Shown: piece after piece, positions 18,201 through 27,671 of the stretch
Position numbering within the stretch: position 1 is the first letter of the stretch
Layout: each line of letters opens with the position of its first letter
Assembly: GCF_009720385.1 (NCBI RefSeq)
Contig: NZ_ML769306.1
Location: 1-64,000, forward strand
DNA: 64,000 nucleotides
Direction of reading: 5' to 3'
Source: Catellatospora vulcania
GTDB taxonomy: Bacteria > Actinomycetota > Actinomycetes > Mycobacteriales > Micromonosporaceae
Notes under the pieces: generated by a model
The model's input: only the letters and a program-made list of their open reading frames with translations
What the model was told of the DNA's origin: nothing
Database searches by the model: none
Made by a program: the position numbers and the translations under genes

Positions 18201-19020
18201 TAAGTCCGCGCTCAACCTCGATGTCGAATTCTCCTCACAGCCCGGTTTCCAGTACGGATACCGGCCCACGTCCCGTGAGGACGTTGCTCTCGAACTAGCC
18301 TGGGCGGTGACAGTCCACAAGTCCCAGGGGTCAGAATTCGGTACGACGTTCCTGGTACTGCCCGCCCGCGCCGCTGTCTCCCGGGAACTCATGTACACAG
18401 CGCTGACCCGGCAGCGCGACCGGGTTGTCATCCTCCACGAAGGCACCCTCGCAGACTTGCGAGAACTGGCACAGCCGTGGCGCTCGGAGACTTCACGCCG
18501 CCTTACCGACCTGTTCACCGCACCGCAACCCGTATCCCTGACACAGCGTGGCCAGACCCGCCGCTACGACCACAAGCTGATGCACATGTCCGCTAGCGGC
18601 ATCCCTATGGCCTCCAAGAACGAGGTCATCATCGCCGGGATCCTGGACAAGCTCGCTCCGGGACGGTGGGAGTACGAGAGGCCCTACACCGGCGATGACG
18701 GCCGCGAGGTGCTGCCCGATTTCACCGTCTCGACCGCCGATGGCCGTACCGTGATCTGGGAGCACGCCGGAATGCTCGGCCTGCCGGACTATGCCCGGAA
18801 ATGGGAGCTGAAACAGGCGTGGTACGCCAACAACGGTTTCCTCCCGCATACAGCGGGCGGCGGTCGCAACGGTGTGCTCATGTGGACCGAGGACCTGAGA
18901 GGCGCCGACGCACAGCATTGGTCGAGACTCGCTGCCGAGGTCCTCGGGGTCGCCGACACCGAGTCAACCCTCGGCGCGGGTCGTCGGCCCGTGAAAAAGG
19001 CCGCACTGCCGCGCCGGTAA
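15202..19020 (+). CDS. RecD-like SF1 helicase with C-terminal nuclease-like domain
   Basis: 1272 aa if read from ATG 15202; GTG 15238 and ATG 15262 (MRVPWRDRAWD) are credible later starts. The N-terminal domain opens with VPWRDRAW and two cysteines, followed by about 550 residues of unknown fold. The helicase core has Walker A GPAGTGKTT (about 648-656), Walker B VVIDEAS (about 727-733), VGDPRQLPPI (about 755-764), a VHKSQGSE box (about 1037-1044) and TALTRQRDR (about 1063-1071). The tail carries VLPDFTV (about 1170) and IWEHAGM (about 1184), matching the D...E-x pattern of PD-(D/E)XK-like nucleases seen behind such helicases. A role in cutting or unwinding invading DNA is inferred. Confidence 0.8.
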   Translation: MRTHAERDRSVAVSSIQHLSMRVPWRDRAWDQFICDDPLGNSSCTLLTNIGPRRVDAFEAANASAAIDTVDQDRLPCLSERATFMSPVGYTINKTHPYSWHHALKDRIHPTAVSLPGFAFEAVPFRWLNRATLAEDVTLNRVPKYDASAEDRVDAILGFDNLAWVMDGRNQRAVIDAFFEPVVADESLVFVYLKHSPLQEQRNDRLLVGAAMITKVTLPAVWNETGSPPFSSSMWETVVEHSLRPDMNNGILLPYQQLVPLLDKGVDIDAALAWAPEGRRVEFSYVTEHLSDDAAIEALAALERAALGMRRIGVEIPDAALHWLAMQTERLWQVRGSAPGLAAVLATVGVTQPHVAARAVTEQVGQEDPWPSLERWLADPNAAPVPLRQHLSRLVGRVWSKLPAEWQRALRLLSGFDVTTEQVKMLTAGQTDVELSVTELLENPYFAATCTYGMLQHVPFATVDRAFFPPTHVVWKAPAVDGVALEEHLDRRRIEALLTDVLERQGAQGDTVVPQAEAIDLANARNLSQPPALTEILLTGLDLDHDSVIDWPDWSPLTSVLLADESPAYKLTRFEETSRVIRDWIGAQEKRAGLGALTDARSALDAALDRDQDAVTETADELEERARTEKAAGLSALHDAALSVLIGPAGTGKTTLLRALVDYPDVADGGVLLLAPTGKARVQLETKVGRPAKTLASFLASSSRYDGETGRYLVQGESKPRRGFGLVVIDEASMLTEEMLAATFDAFTGVKRMILVGDPRQLPPIGAGRPFVDLVNKLRPETFISWHRVGAGYVELQVPRRQLPDGSRDTRHDLELASWFGDGGRGAGDDAIWDELAAEPNRPTVRYVPWGGRTAVQALTDVMQEELGLDARHPNAEWAFALTYGATVNGEYLNWELGAGPRAEKWQILAPTRSRAFGTVELNRHVKRTYRASDTRFAQRSLGANIPKPIGPELIVRGDKVMQTVNRRQKAYPQVGGLDYVANGEIGVGIGRVIPTQKLPKSALNLDVEFSSQPGFQYGYRPTSREDVALELAWAVTVHKSQGSEFGTTFLVLPARAAVSRELMYTALTRQRDRVVILHEGTLADLRELAQPWRSETSRRLTDLFTAPQPVSLTQRGQTRRYDHKLMHMSASGIPMASKNEVIIAGILDKLAPGRWEYERPYTGDDGREVLPDFTVSTADGRTVIWEHAGMLGLPDYARKWELKQAWYANNGFLPHTAGGGRNGVLMWTEDLRGADAQHWSRLAAEVLGVADTESTLGAGRRPVKKAALPRR

Positions 19021-19108
19021 CGCACAGCCCTCACGTCCAGGCACGCAGCGCTACCAGGTCGCATCGTCGCACGCCAGGCTCCCTGGCGTTGGGCCAGCGG
19101 ATCAGACG

Positions 19109-20787
19109 CTAGCCTCGCTCTTTCACGAGCGTCGGGCTACATAGTAGATCTTGAAAGCGACAACGTCTCTCATCTGGAACGATAGGACTTGTCTAGGGTC
19201 CAGAACCACTGCAGGAGAGACACTCTCCGTGTGCAGACTACCTTGTCGGTTCCGAAGCTCGTCGTCACGGGCGACGGCCGCGGTGTGGTCGGGCGGGCCG
19301 GGACCCGGCTGCTGGCCGACCTCGCCGACGCCACGGCCTGACCAGCGGCTTCGGCGTCCCCCTCGCGGTCGCGGGACAGCGTTCGGGAGGTCACGACGCG
19401 GGCCGGGTCGCCCTCAACCTGGCGCTGTCGGTCGCCGACGGAGGCAGAGCGATCATCGACCTGGGCGTGCTGCGCCCAGCCCGAACTGTTCGGGCCGGTC
19501 GCCTCGGACCCGACGGCATAGCGGGTCCTGGAGATGATCGACATCGCGGCGCTGAGCAGGCTGCGGGCGGCGCGCCGCCGCCCGCGAGGTCGCCTGGGCG
19601 CAGCTGCGCGAGACCCACGGAGCCCTCCCGGCTTCCACCGCCGCTGGCGGCGACGTGCCCGGTCTGGTCCTGGACATCGACGCCACGATCGTGATCGCCC
19701 ACTCGGAGAAGGAACAAGCCACCGCGAAGTGGAAGAAGACCTTCGGCTACTACCCGCTGCTGTGCCTCCTGGACAACACCCGCGAGGCCCTGGCCGGGCT
19801 GCTGCGTCCCGGCCGGGGCCGGGTCCAACACTGCCGCCGACCACATCGCTGTCCCGAACATGGCCTTGGCGCAGATCCCCGACCCGCACCGCCACGGCAC
19901 CGACATCCTCGTGCGCACCGACGCCGCAGGCCACACCACCGGATTCCTGCACCACATCCACGACCTGCGCCAACACGATCTGTCGACCTACTTCTCGGTG
20001 GGCGTGCCCGTCACCGCGCCGATCCGCGACGCCCTCGTCCACGCCAGCGCCTGGATCGACGCCCTGGACACCGACGGCGAGCTGCGCGACGGCGCGCAGG
20101 TCGTCGAGCTCACCCACCTCGTCGCCGCCGAGGTCCTGGCCGTCTACCCAGCCGGGACCCGGCTGATCGCCCGGCGCGAACGCCCGCACCCCGGCGCGCA
20201 GCTCGACCTGTTCGGCACCGTCGAAGGATGGCGCCACCAGGTCATCGCCACCGACACCCCCGTCAGCGCGGGCTCGATCCAGTACCTGGAGGTCCGCCAC
20301 CGCGGCCACGCCCGCGTCGAGGACCGGATCCGCTGCGGCAAGACCACCGGGCTGGGCCGGTTCCCATCCCGCGTGTTCTCGATCAACGCCGCCTGGCTCG
20401 AACTCGCCCTGACCAGCCAGGATCTGCCCACCTGGGCCCAGCAACTGCTGCTGGAAGGCGAACTCGCCCGCGCCGAACCACGACAACTGCGCTACCAGTT
20501 GCTGCACGTCGCAGCCCGCATCACCCGCGACGCGCGACGGGCCCGCCTGCGCATCCCGCGATCTGGCCCTGGGCATCCGAGCTGGCCACCGCGTTCGCCC
20601 GCCTGGCCGTACTCCCCAGACCAGCGACCTGACCCAGCCATTCATCCAGTGATTCCGCGACCAGGACACGGGAAACCCCGGTACCAAGCCGGGCCATCGA
20701 CGTGCCCGCCACCAGCACGAATCGATCACCATCGTCATGCAACGGGGCTCAAGGCAAGATCCATCGCTCGCGAAAGACCGAGGCTAA
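19109..20787. mobile_element. IS1380-family insertion sequence (defective)
   Basis: Ends are defined by 22-bp imperfect inverted repeats, 19109-19130 (CTAGCCTCGCTCTTTCACG...) and 20766-20787, with 19 of 22 matching. A GACG target duplication flanks it at 19105-19108 and 20788-20791. The 4-bp duplication and the 1.68-kb size fit IS1380. The transposase inside is frameshifted. Confidence 0.88.
19231..20632 (+). pseudogene. IS1380-family transposase, frameshifted
   Basis: Joined frames give a DDE transposase. LSVPKLVVTGDGRGVVGRAG starts near 19231 (GTG), then VLDIDATIVIAHSEKEQATAKW (about 19660) carries the first catalytic Asp. TDILVRTDAAGH and YFSVGVPV follow in another frame from about 19860, then RVFSINAAWLELALT. 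The last residues (WPWASELATAFARLAVLPRP) return to the earlier frame and stop at 20632. At least three or four frameshifts break the gene, so the copy cannot transpose unaided. Confidence 0.85.
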
Positions 20788-20845
20788 GACGGTTATCCGT
20801 CCATAGAATTAGGACGATGACAGCCGTTCGCCCCAGCCATCAACA

Positions 20846-23800
20846 TCAATGCGATACTGCTGTGTCCGTGCAGGACAGCAATTGCTCGATGACGTCTCGG
20901 CCCGAGTAGTCTCGAGCATTTGGATACATCAGCCAATGGTCAGCAATTTCCTTCAATTCGGTATGGTCCGCCGTGGAACCCCAAAGCCATGCCCACACAT
21001 GGTGCCAACGCTTATGATCAGGACGATTCCGAAGCAAATTGATGGCCATGCCCCACAGGCCATCGAGTTCGTACCCTTCGTCCCACAACGTCTTCCACAT
21101 TCTAAGCCATTGACTCTTAAACTGGTTCCTCGACAGCCATCCATAACCGCTGCGGCTGAGGTCGATTCCCTCCGCTCCAGATTGCTTAGCCAACAGCCAG
21201 ACTTGCGCCCACAGCACGGTGTCCGGTGACAGTTCGGCGAGTCGGGCCGCGATGATATGCCCGAGTTTGCTCGAAGCACCGTGTCGCAAAACAGTTTCGG
21301 CTACCGCACACCAGTTTTTGTTGACTTTGGCACACGAGAGCCACTCCCCCGCCAGAGCCGACAGGCGCTCCCTTCCCGTGAAACTGCGCTCCCACGAATC
21401 TCTCCACACACGGGACCAACGCGCCATGATCGAATTGTCTTGAGATCGCACATAGGCGTGCAACTGATCCTGGGCTACCACGAGCAGCCGTTCGACCATT
21501 TGCGGCTGGCCGAGGCACTGCGACCAGACAAAATGCCAGCCATGCCGCCCCAGCGTGTTGCCCTCAAGCCACACCAAAGCCATTTCTCTAATACGCGAGA
21601 GCTCGACGTCACCCTCCCGCAGCGCTTCCCAGACATGCGGCCACCGATATTCTGTCGGACTATCTTGGAGCCAGCACAAACCGATTGGTGCGAGTGCCCC
21701 TCTGTCTGAACCAGCTTCCCAGAGTGGTTCCCAAACAGAGGGCAGTGCATGAGAGCCGAATCCACGCAGGAGCCAGTTTTGACCCACCGCAGCAAGCCGG
21801 CGCGCGTCGCATCGGGCATCCCACAATACTCTCCACGCCTTCGTCCACATGGCATGCTCCGGACAGCTTTCGAGCCAAGCAAGACCTATCTCCGTCAGGT
21901 CGTCCGCCCGGCCCTGTGCCTCCCAGGTCGCCTGCCAAATATTCGGCCACTGCTGATGTTCTTCAGAATTTCGAAGAAGCCATGAGACTCCCACATCGGC
22001 CCGCCCGTAGCGTGATGCCAATAGCCTTACCACGTGACTCCGGTCCGACGAGTCAGACGCCAACCATTCCGACGCCCACTTCGCGAGCTCCGGGTCATGT
22101 GGTGCATATTTCAATAGCCGCTCGAGCAGGACCACGATTTCGCGGTGTGCCCGATTGCCCTCCAGCCAAGCGAGTACCGAACGCAGGTAGCGAGCAGTAT
22201 CGCGTTCAAGTAGAAGGATCGCCACCTCGCACCACGAGGTCGTCAGCGGCGCATTCTGCAAGAGAGCAGCGGACCGGTCGAGAAGGCGCGAACTCCCGCC
22301 GACCTTTCCCACCGCGCCGGCTAGCACGTCGCCGATCATCAGCTTCCCAGACCTGGTAACGCTGAGCCAGTGTTCAATTACGGCACCCAGCCGCGGATCC
22401 CTTAGCTTTTTCGAGGCATCGATCACAAGTGGCCGGAATTCGTGCCAGGCAAGACTTCTGCCGAGCAGATCGACAATGCCATCGGCAACGCCCGTCAGGC
22501 TAGCCCAATGCTGAAGCAGCTTATGACAGGTCAGCCGGATCCCAGGCAAGGTCACGTCAGCATCGCGGAGGCAGTTAACGGCTTGAGTAGCCGGATGCGG
22601 CGTCCACTCGATCGACGGCAGATTTGCAGCGATCTCAAGCCATACCGGCAAGTCGCCGAGCGGCAGTCCTCTATCTCTGACTCGCTTCTGGAATATGGTA
22701 TAGAGCAAATCACCTACGTTATCCTCAGCAATCCTGGAGCTCAGGTCGCCCGTTCTGTCAACGAGAGCCCTGGACAGCGCCCACAAAGGCGCAGCGGCTC
22801 CGGCCGGACCCTCTCCGTAAGCATCACAGTCCGCGATGGCGCTTAAGAGGTGGCCGCGCCGGACGTTGGTTTCTACTCCAGGCGGAAACCACACGTCGTA
22901 CATCAAATTTGCGATCTGAGGGTGAGATATCCAGGTATCCTGCCGAGAGCCAGCACCCCGATTCTCCAGGTGCTCGTCGGCTTGAAGGGCTGCCATCGCG
23001 TCACGCTGCCGTGGCGTCAGCACCGCCTCGAAAGCGCGAGCTGGATAGCCGACATAAAGCCTATTCAGCGCCATTACTCTCGCGACAACCTCGAACACCT
23101 GGCCATCCGAGTCCATCGAGCGAATCCGCGCTCGGAACCGGGCAGCGAACTCCTTGAGCGACGATCCGTGATGCTTCTCGAAGAACAATTGAACAAGAAG
23201 CATATTCGGAGAATGTGCGCGACTAAGTTCAAGGCCGGTTCGGCGGACGAACCACTCTCTCAACTGGTCATAATCTTCCGCCGCCTCATTCGCCACCAGA
23301 CTTTGCCTGACGATTAGTGCATCTACGAAGTCGTTGCTCAAATTAAGAGCCTGCTCAGTAGGCCCACAGCAGACAATGAGAGGAAGGCTCTCACCTTCGC
23401 CCCGCTGTCGCAGGTCGTCGACGCGAGCGAGAGCATCGTGCCAATGAGCTGACGCTTCCACAGAGGAGACTTGGTAGGGATCGTCGATGGCGATCACCGA
23501 CAACAAATCCGAGTCAGGGTCACACTCCTCGGCGCGCTGAACCCACTCTATCGCTCGGCCCAGAAGCCCAGAATTGCTACCAAGCCAAATCACGCGCACG
23601 ATTCCACGGTCATGCAAGTCCGCCAGAAGCTGCAAGAGAAGTACGCTCTTCCCCACGCCCGAACGGCCTGCCAGCCAGAAAACCGGCAGTTTTACGGTGT
23701 TGTCCACGAAGGCCGGTCGCGATTCCTGCCACTCCCAGAACTCCCGCCGGACGCGGTCAAGCACTGCGGGGCGAGGCGCGAAATAACCGTCACGAAGGTG

Positions 23801-24682
23801 ATAGATCATCGGCCGTTGGCCAGTAAGATAGGCTCCGGGCTCAGTCTGCGGTGGAGGAGAAAACTCGTCGCGCCACAGTTGAATGTCGCCGGATCTCCTT
23901 TTGTTGTTGTCGAGACCTACGAGGTCATTCCAGATGTCTCTCGCAACACTTGCGAAACCGTGCTCGTTCTCACTCGCCTCTATCAGACGGGCCAGCCACG
24001 TGCGGGCAAGTCCGACGGGATCCGGCGCCCTTAACCTCTCGTGCAATAGCGCGTGTAGTTCCCTAGCGGGATCTACGATCTTGTTGATTGAGACGGCCGC
24101 TATGAAGTCCTCGACCTCCTGCGTCGAAATATTCTCGATAACACGTCGAGCGAGCCACTTGCCCACCTGCGCCTCGACGACCTTGGTGTCCGACTCCGCC
24201 GCCTGAAGTTGGAACCGCAAGCGTGGCCGAAGCTCCGCGAAGTCCTCGGCAAGGCGGTAGATGTCCCACAACTCGTCGAGGGCCGCACCAACGGATTGAC
24301 TCGTGAGTCGGCGCTTGATCTGCGTGACGATCACGGTCTGGTTTCCGATTACGCGTACATCCGAGAGGGATTCGGCTACTACGGAATACGAACCGGCCGC
24401 ATTGTTCTCGAGAAACCGGACCACGGTACTCAGCAAGGTAGCCTGGAATTGATAATGGAACCCGGCTACTGCGTTCCTGCCGCCGTCTGCATGACGTGGT
24501 CTAAGTTGTCTCCATCTCTGTTCGAGTCGCCGAACGTCAGCCAGCATCTCGTGAGCTCTCAACGCATGCGGAGATGGTCTTGCCCGACTCCTGAGTGGCG
24601 ATAGCGATGCGCTGGTACCTAGAACGTGGACGCGGGCACATCCTGCCATTCTGACCACTGTGTTTGCACCGCGCAAGAGCAT
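20846..24682 (-). CDS. STAND NTPase with DUF4297 nuclease domain and Trp-rich repeats
   Basis: 1278 aa from the first start; ATG at 24547 (residue 46) is preferable because the conserved part starts at GGRNAVAGFHYQFQ (about 67). That region with VVAESLSDV and VTQIKRR (about 101-124) is a DUF4297-type PD-(D/E)XK nuclease domain with E, D and QxK present. The NTPase core has Walker A LAGRSGVGKS (about 337-346) and Walker B LLSVIAIDD (about 393-401). The C-terminal 450 residues hold about nine repeats of 33-38 residues of the form W-x2-VW-x2-LW...L..IGL.WL, a likely ligand sensor. The layout matches Avs-type immune NTPases: nuclease, STAND, sensor. It is flanked by inverted IS1380 remnants. The trigger is unknown. 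Confidence 0.8.
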   Translation of the reverse strand: MLLRGANTVVRMAGCARVHVLGTSASLSPLRSRARPSPHALRAHEMLADVRRLEQRWRQLRPRHADGGRNAVAGFHYQFQATLLSTVVRFLENNAAGSYSVVAESLSDVRVIGNQTVIVTQIKRRLTSQSVGAALDELWDIYRLAEDFAELRPRLRFQLQAAESDTKVVEAQVGKWLARRVIENISTQEVEDFIAAVSINKIVDPARELHALLHERLRAPDPVGLARTWLARLIEASENEHGFASVARDIWNDLVGLDNNKRRSGDIQLWRDEFSPPPQTEPGAYLTGQRPMIYHLRDGYFAPRPAVLDRVRREFWEWQESRPAFVDNTVKLPVFWLAGRSGVGKSVLLLQLLADLHDRGIVRVIWLGSNSGLLGRAIEWVQRAEECDPDSDLLSVIAIDDPYQVSSVEASAHWHDALARVDDLRQRGEGESLPLIVCCGPTEQALNLSNDFVDALIVRQSLVANEAAEDYDQLREWFVRRTGLELSRAHSPNMLLVQLFFEKHHGSSLKEFAARFRARIRSMDSDGQVFEVVARVMALNRLYVGYPARAFEAVLTPRQRDAMAALQADEHLENRGAGSRQDTWISHPQIANLMYDVWFPPGVETNVRRGHLLSAIADCDAYGEGPAGAAAPLWALSRALVDRTGDLSSRIAEDNVGDLLYTIFQKRVRDRGLPLGDLPVWLEIAANLPSIEWTPHPATQAVNCLRDADVTLPGIRLTCHKLLQHWASLTGVADGIVDLLGRSLAWHEFRPLVIDASKKLRDPRLGAVIEHWLSVTRSGKLMIGDVLAGAVGKVGGSSRLLDRSAALLQNAPLTTSWCEVAILLLERDTARYLRSVLAWLEGNRAHREIVVLLERLLKYAPHDPELAKWASEWLASDSSDRSHVVRLLASRYGRADVGVSWLLRNSEEHQQWPNIWQATWEAQGRADDLTEIGLAWLESCPEHAMWTKAWRVLWDARCDARRLAAVGQNWLLRGFGSHALPSVWEPLWEAGSDRGALAPIGLCWLQDSPTEYRWPHVWEALREGDVELSRIREMALVWLEGNTLGRHGWHFVWSQCLGQPQMVERLLVVAQDQLHAYVRSQDNSIMARWSRVWRDSWERSFTGRERLSALAGEWLSCAKVNKNWCAVAETVLRHGASSKLGHIIAARLAELSPDTVLWAQVWLLAKQSGAEGIDLSRSGYGWLSRNQFKSQWLRMWKTLWDEGYELDGLWGMAINLLRNRPDHKRWHHVWAWLWGSTADHTELKEIADHWLMYPNARDYSGRDVIEQLLSCTDTAVSH

Positions 24683-24908
24683 CTCTCACCCAAGCAGCAC
24701 CAGCCGCTCGTTGTACAGAATGTCATGCGCCGCACTGCGAAGACCGATTACATCTCATGATCGTGCCAAAGCCGTCGAATGTCCGCGCTGCACCGACCCG
24801 TTGCTCCGCCAAGCCAGGAGTTGACAGGCCTAAGGACGTTGAGCAACACCCGAGCCACCGCCTGATGATGACGTCGCAGCGTGAGGACGCCGCGCCAAGC
24901 GCATCCCG

Positions 24909-25382
24909 TTAGCCTCGGTCATTCATGAAGTTTCGGATCTTGGTCCGAGTTGGCCAACCTGCTGGTGTCTGTCGATTGAGCCTGGTGGCGGGCATGCTTA
25001 TGGCCCGGCATCGGCCGGGTTTCTCCGTGGCCTGGTCGCGGGGACGCTGAATGAATGGGCTTGATCAGGTCGGTCAGTGGTCTGGGAAGCGCGGCGAGGC
25101 GGACGAATGCGGTGGCCAGTTAGGCGGCCCAGGGCCAGGTCGCGTGGATGCGCCGGTGGACCCGTCGCGCGCCGCGGGTGATGCGGCCGGCGACGTGTAG
25201 CAACTGAAAGCACGGCCGTCGTGGTTTGGCTCGGGCGAGTTCGCCTTTAAGGAGCAGGCGCTGGGCCCAGGTGAGCAGGTTTTGGCCGGTGAGGGCGAGT
25301 TCCAGCCAGACGGCGTTGATCGCGAACACACGGGACGGCAGGCGGCCGAGGCCGGTGGTCTTGGCGCAGCGGATGCGGTCCC
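24909..25382 (-). mobile_element. Truncated second IS1380-family element (3' end)
   Basis: An inverted-repeat end at 24909-24930 (TTAGCCTCGGTCATTC...) matches the right end of the element at 20766-20787. Reading leftward from 25382, a transposase C-terminus follows (DRIRCAKTTGLGR, VFAINAVWLELALTGQ, LLHVAGRITRGARR). Homology stops abruptly at about 25382. The copy lies in opposite orientation to the first, with the STAND gene between them. Confidence 0.8.
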
Positions 25383-26640
25383 CAAGGAGGAAATCGGCCA
25401 AGGTCATCGACCGTCAGGGCCGAAGGTCCCTACCCCCGGTGTGATCAGAGCAGTTCGACGGCAGGCGCCCAGACAGCGGACGTGAGACTGCGCGACGGCG
25501 GTATTGTCGCGAACACTCTTCTGCCCAATCCGGCATCCACCCAGCCGACGATCTTCGGGCCACGCCACCGCAGGCGGCTGGGCCGGAGTGCGACTCGGCC
25601 CGGGGCTGGACCTGGTCCGGCTCACCGCCAGCCTGGCCGAGACGGCGCGGCTGTCATCCCGCTCATCCGCGCTGCCGGTGTACCACTACCGCTGGGTGCC
25701 CAGCGTCCGGTTCCTGTACGCTGCCGTACCCGGCCAGATCGTTCCGATCCGGCTGTGCAGACCGTCGCCGTGGTCGGCTATGCCGCCGTCGGACTCGCTC
25801 GCGACGTCTTCGCCGCCCGTGGCCCAGTGGGTCAAGGTGTCCACGAGCGGTGTACTCAACCACGGCCAGCGATCAATCCACGACGAACGTGCGGAAGCGG
25901 GGTGTCGAGCTGCTCAGTCAGCGGGGCGCGCGGTGCCCTGCACGTAGTTCGTGAACCTGGTCTCTTGCCCAGACCGCGTTCAAGCTGGGCGCTGTCCCAC
26001 CCCCAGGCGCGGCTATCTCCCGCTCCTGCGCACTACCGGTGGACCACTACCGCCGGGTGACCGGCGTCCGGTTCCCGTACATAGTCCCGCCCGGCCAGAT
26101 CGTTCCGGCCCGGTCGCGCAGACATCGCCGTGGTCGGCCATGCCGACGTTGGCCTCGCTCGCGGCGTCTTCGCCGCCCTGGGCGCGGGTGGGTCAAGGTG
26201 TCCACGAGCAGTGGACTCGACCTCGGCCGGCGGTCCAGCGCACATCACGGGTTCCCGAGGTGTTGACACCCAGGGAGGACGAGCTGTCTCACCAGATGCC
26301 TGGGCCACAACGCCTAACATCCCAGAAACCTCGGTCAAGGCCAGTGGCACATCTCTTCCAAGCCTGTGCGGCGTCGAAGACCTGCGGTTACGGCGTGAGC
26401 ACGTGCCTCGAGCGTGTCACCACAGTCCACAAACGACCGAGATTCTGATCGCCGCCGGACCGGGCCGACGGCACGTCCCGCGCGCATGATCATGAAGACT
26501 TCCGTGGCCATTTCCTCTGCCCACCAGGGTATCTGAGAGTAGTACCCAAGATCCGTCAGGCCACACCAAGATCAAAGAAGCCTTGGCCAGCTCGGACCAC
26601 CAAGTTCCGTGGGCGGGGTTCGTCAAAACCGTACGCTCGT
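25383..26640. other. 1.25-kb region without an intact gene
   Basis: Between the truncated IS and the island end no frame keeps a plausible protein. Two diverged direct copies of a 200-bp segment fill much of it (next entry). The rest holds nothing I recognise. Confidence 0.4.
25655..26240. repeat. Two diverged direct repeats of about 200 bp, offset 360
   Basis: About 25655-25870 and 26010-26235 align in the same orientation. Shared blocks include CCACTACCGC, CGTCCGGTTCC, CCGGCCAGATCGTTCC, CATCGCCGTGGTCGGC-like, and GGGTCAAGGTGTCCACGAGC. Similarity extends upstream to GGCGCGGCT. Neither copy has an open frame on either strand that I can name. They look like a duplicated, decayed gene segment. 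Confidence 0.6.
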
Positions 26641-26670
26641 ACGTGTAAAAAACCGTGTCTCGAAGAACAT

Positions 26671-26706
26671 CGGGGGCGGCTTCCGCTCTCGCAGAAACCG
26701 CCCCCG
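26671..26706 (-). terminator. Hairpin behind tRNA-Pro, supplied by the island
   Basis: A 9-bp GC stem, CGGGGGCGG (26671-26679) with CCGCCCCCG (26698-26706), lies 18 bases beyond the tRNA 3' end on its transcribed side. A T-rich stretch (reading leftward) follows about 20 bases later. It is inside the island and probably replaces the terminator now at 3508-3540. Confidence 0.6.
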
Positions 26707-26723
26707 AGCTGCTATTTCGTTCT

Positions 26724-26798
<75 letters not shown>

Positions 26799-26799
26799 T

Positions 26800-27654
26800 T
26801 GCCGTGTTGATCTCTCACCGCGGCAGCCCGTACAGCGTAGCGCACGCTGACAGAGGTAGCACACACGGCCCCCGTGTCCGTTTCATGCGGCTTTTGCTGG
26901 GTGATTCAGCCTGCATTGTCTAGAGCATCCTAGGAACCTACCTAACCGACGTGCCATCAAGAGGCCACCGACTCCGGCCAGGGGGCGGAAGCGCCCGTTT
27001 AGGGTCGTAAAGGCCGACAGGCCACACACGAGATGATCAGCGCCGTTCGGCATCTGCCCAGAGACCGCCTCTGCTTCCGCTCGCGATCCCCGCTTCCCCC
27101 GGCACGCCGTAGACACGGACGGCCGCGGGGCGGGGGCGCAGATCGGCCGAATGGCCTGGACGTGAAGGTCGTGGTGGCCACCCCAGTGCGTGGCGGTGAT
27201 GTCGCGCTACTTCCGCACCATGCCGACCTCCTGCATCAAAAGACCTGTGAAGCGGGCTCGCCTCCACGGCGCGCACAGCGGGGTACACCGTCGTTCTGTC
27301 GAACTACCCGGAACGCCTGCATGGTGGCCCTGGAAGCCGACGATGCGTCTGTCCTCTGGTCGTCACCGATCAGCCCCGAAGATCCGGCAAGCCTCCCCCA
27401 GCGTCACATCGCTGGCCTGCACGACGTCGGCAGCTATCGGGACCAGATAGCTGCAGCGTCGCGTGGCTGCCCGACGTCAGCCGACAACATACGCGTCATC
27501 GACTGCACCTGGCGCAACGCCGCCCGCCGGTACGCTGGTCTCGACCCGTCCACGCGCCGCCAGGGAAGCGGCAGCATCCTCGGCCGGCAAACCAAGCTGC
27601 GAGGCGACACTCTGCACTCTGCACGCAACCAACCCGCCGGCAGCAAGACGCTGC
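26800..27654. other. Long region upstream of kinase without a clear gene
   Basis: About 850 bases follow the tRNA 5' side. A continuous frame runs from 27033 into the kinase, but its first 210 codons have no recognisable domain and an odd composition. I treat it as non-coding. No repeat or hairpin of note is seen. Confidence 0.35.
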
Positions 27655-27671
27655 CGCAGCGGCTGGCGCAC

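Noticed and set aside
25482-26489. Plus-strand frames across the duplicated segment as real genes
   Set aside because: The two copies do not keep the same frame, and translations show no conserved pattern beyond the DNA-level similarity.
27033-27671. N-terminal extension of the P-loop kinase
   Set aside because: The frame is open, but composition changes sharply at about 27650 and the Walker A belongs near the N-terminus in such kinases. Start placed at GTG 27672.
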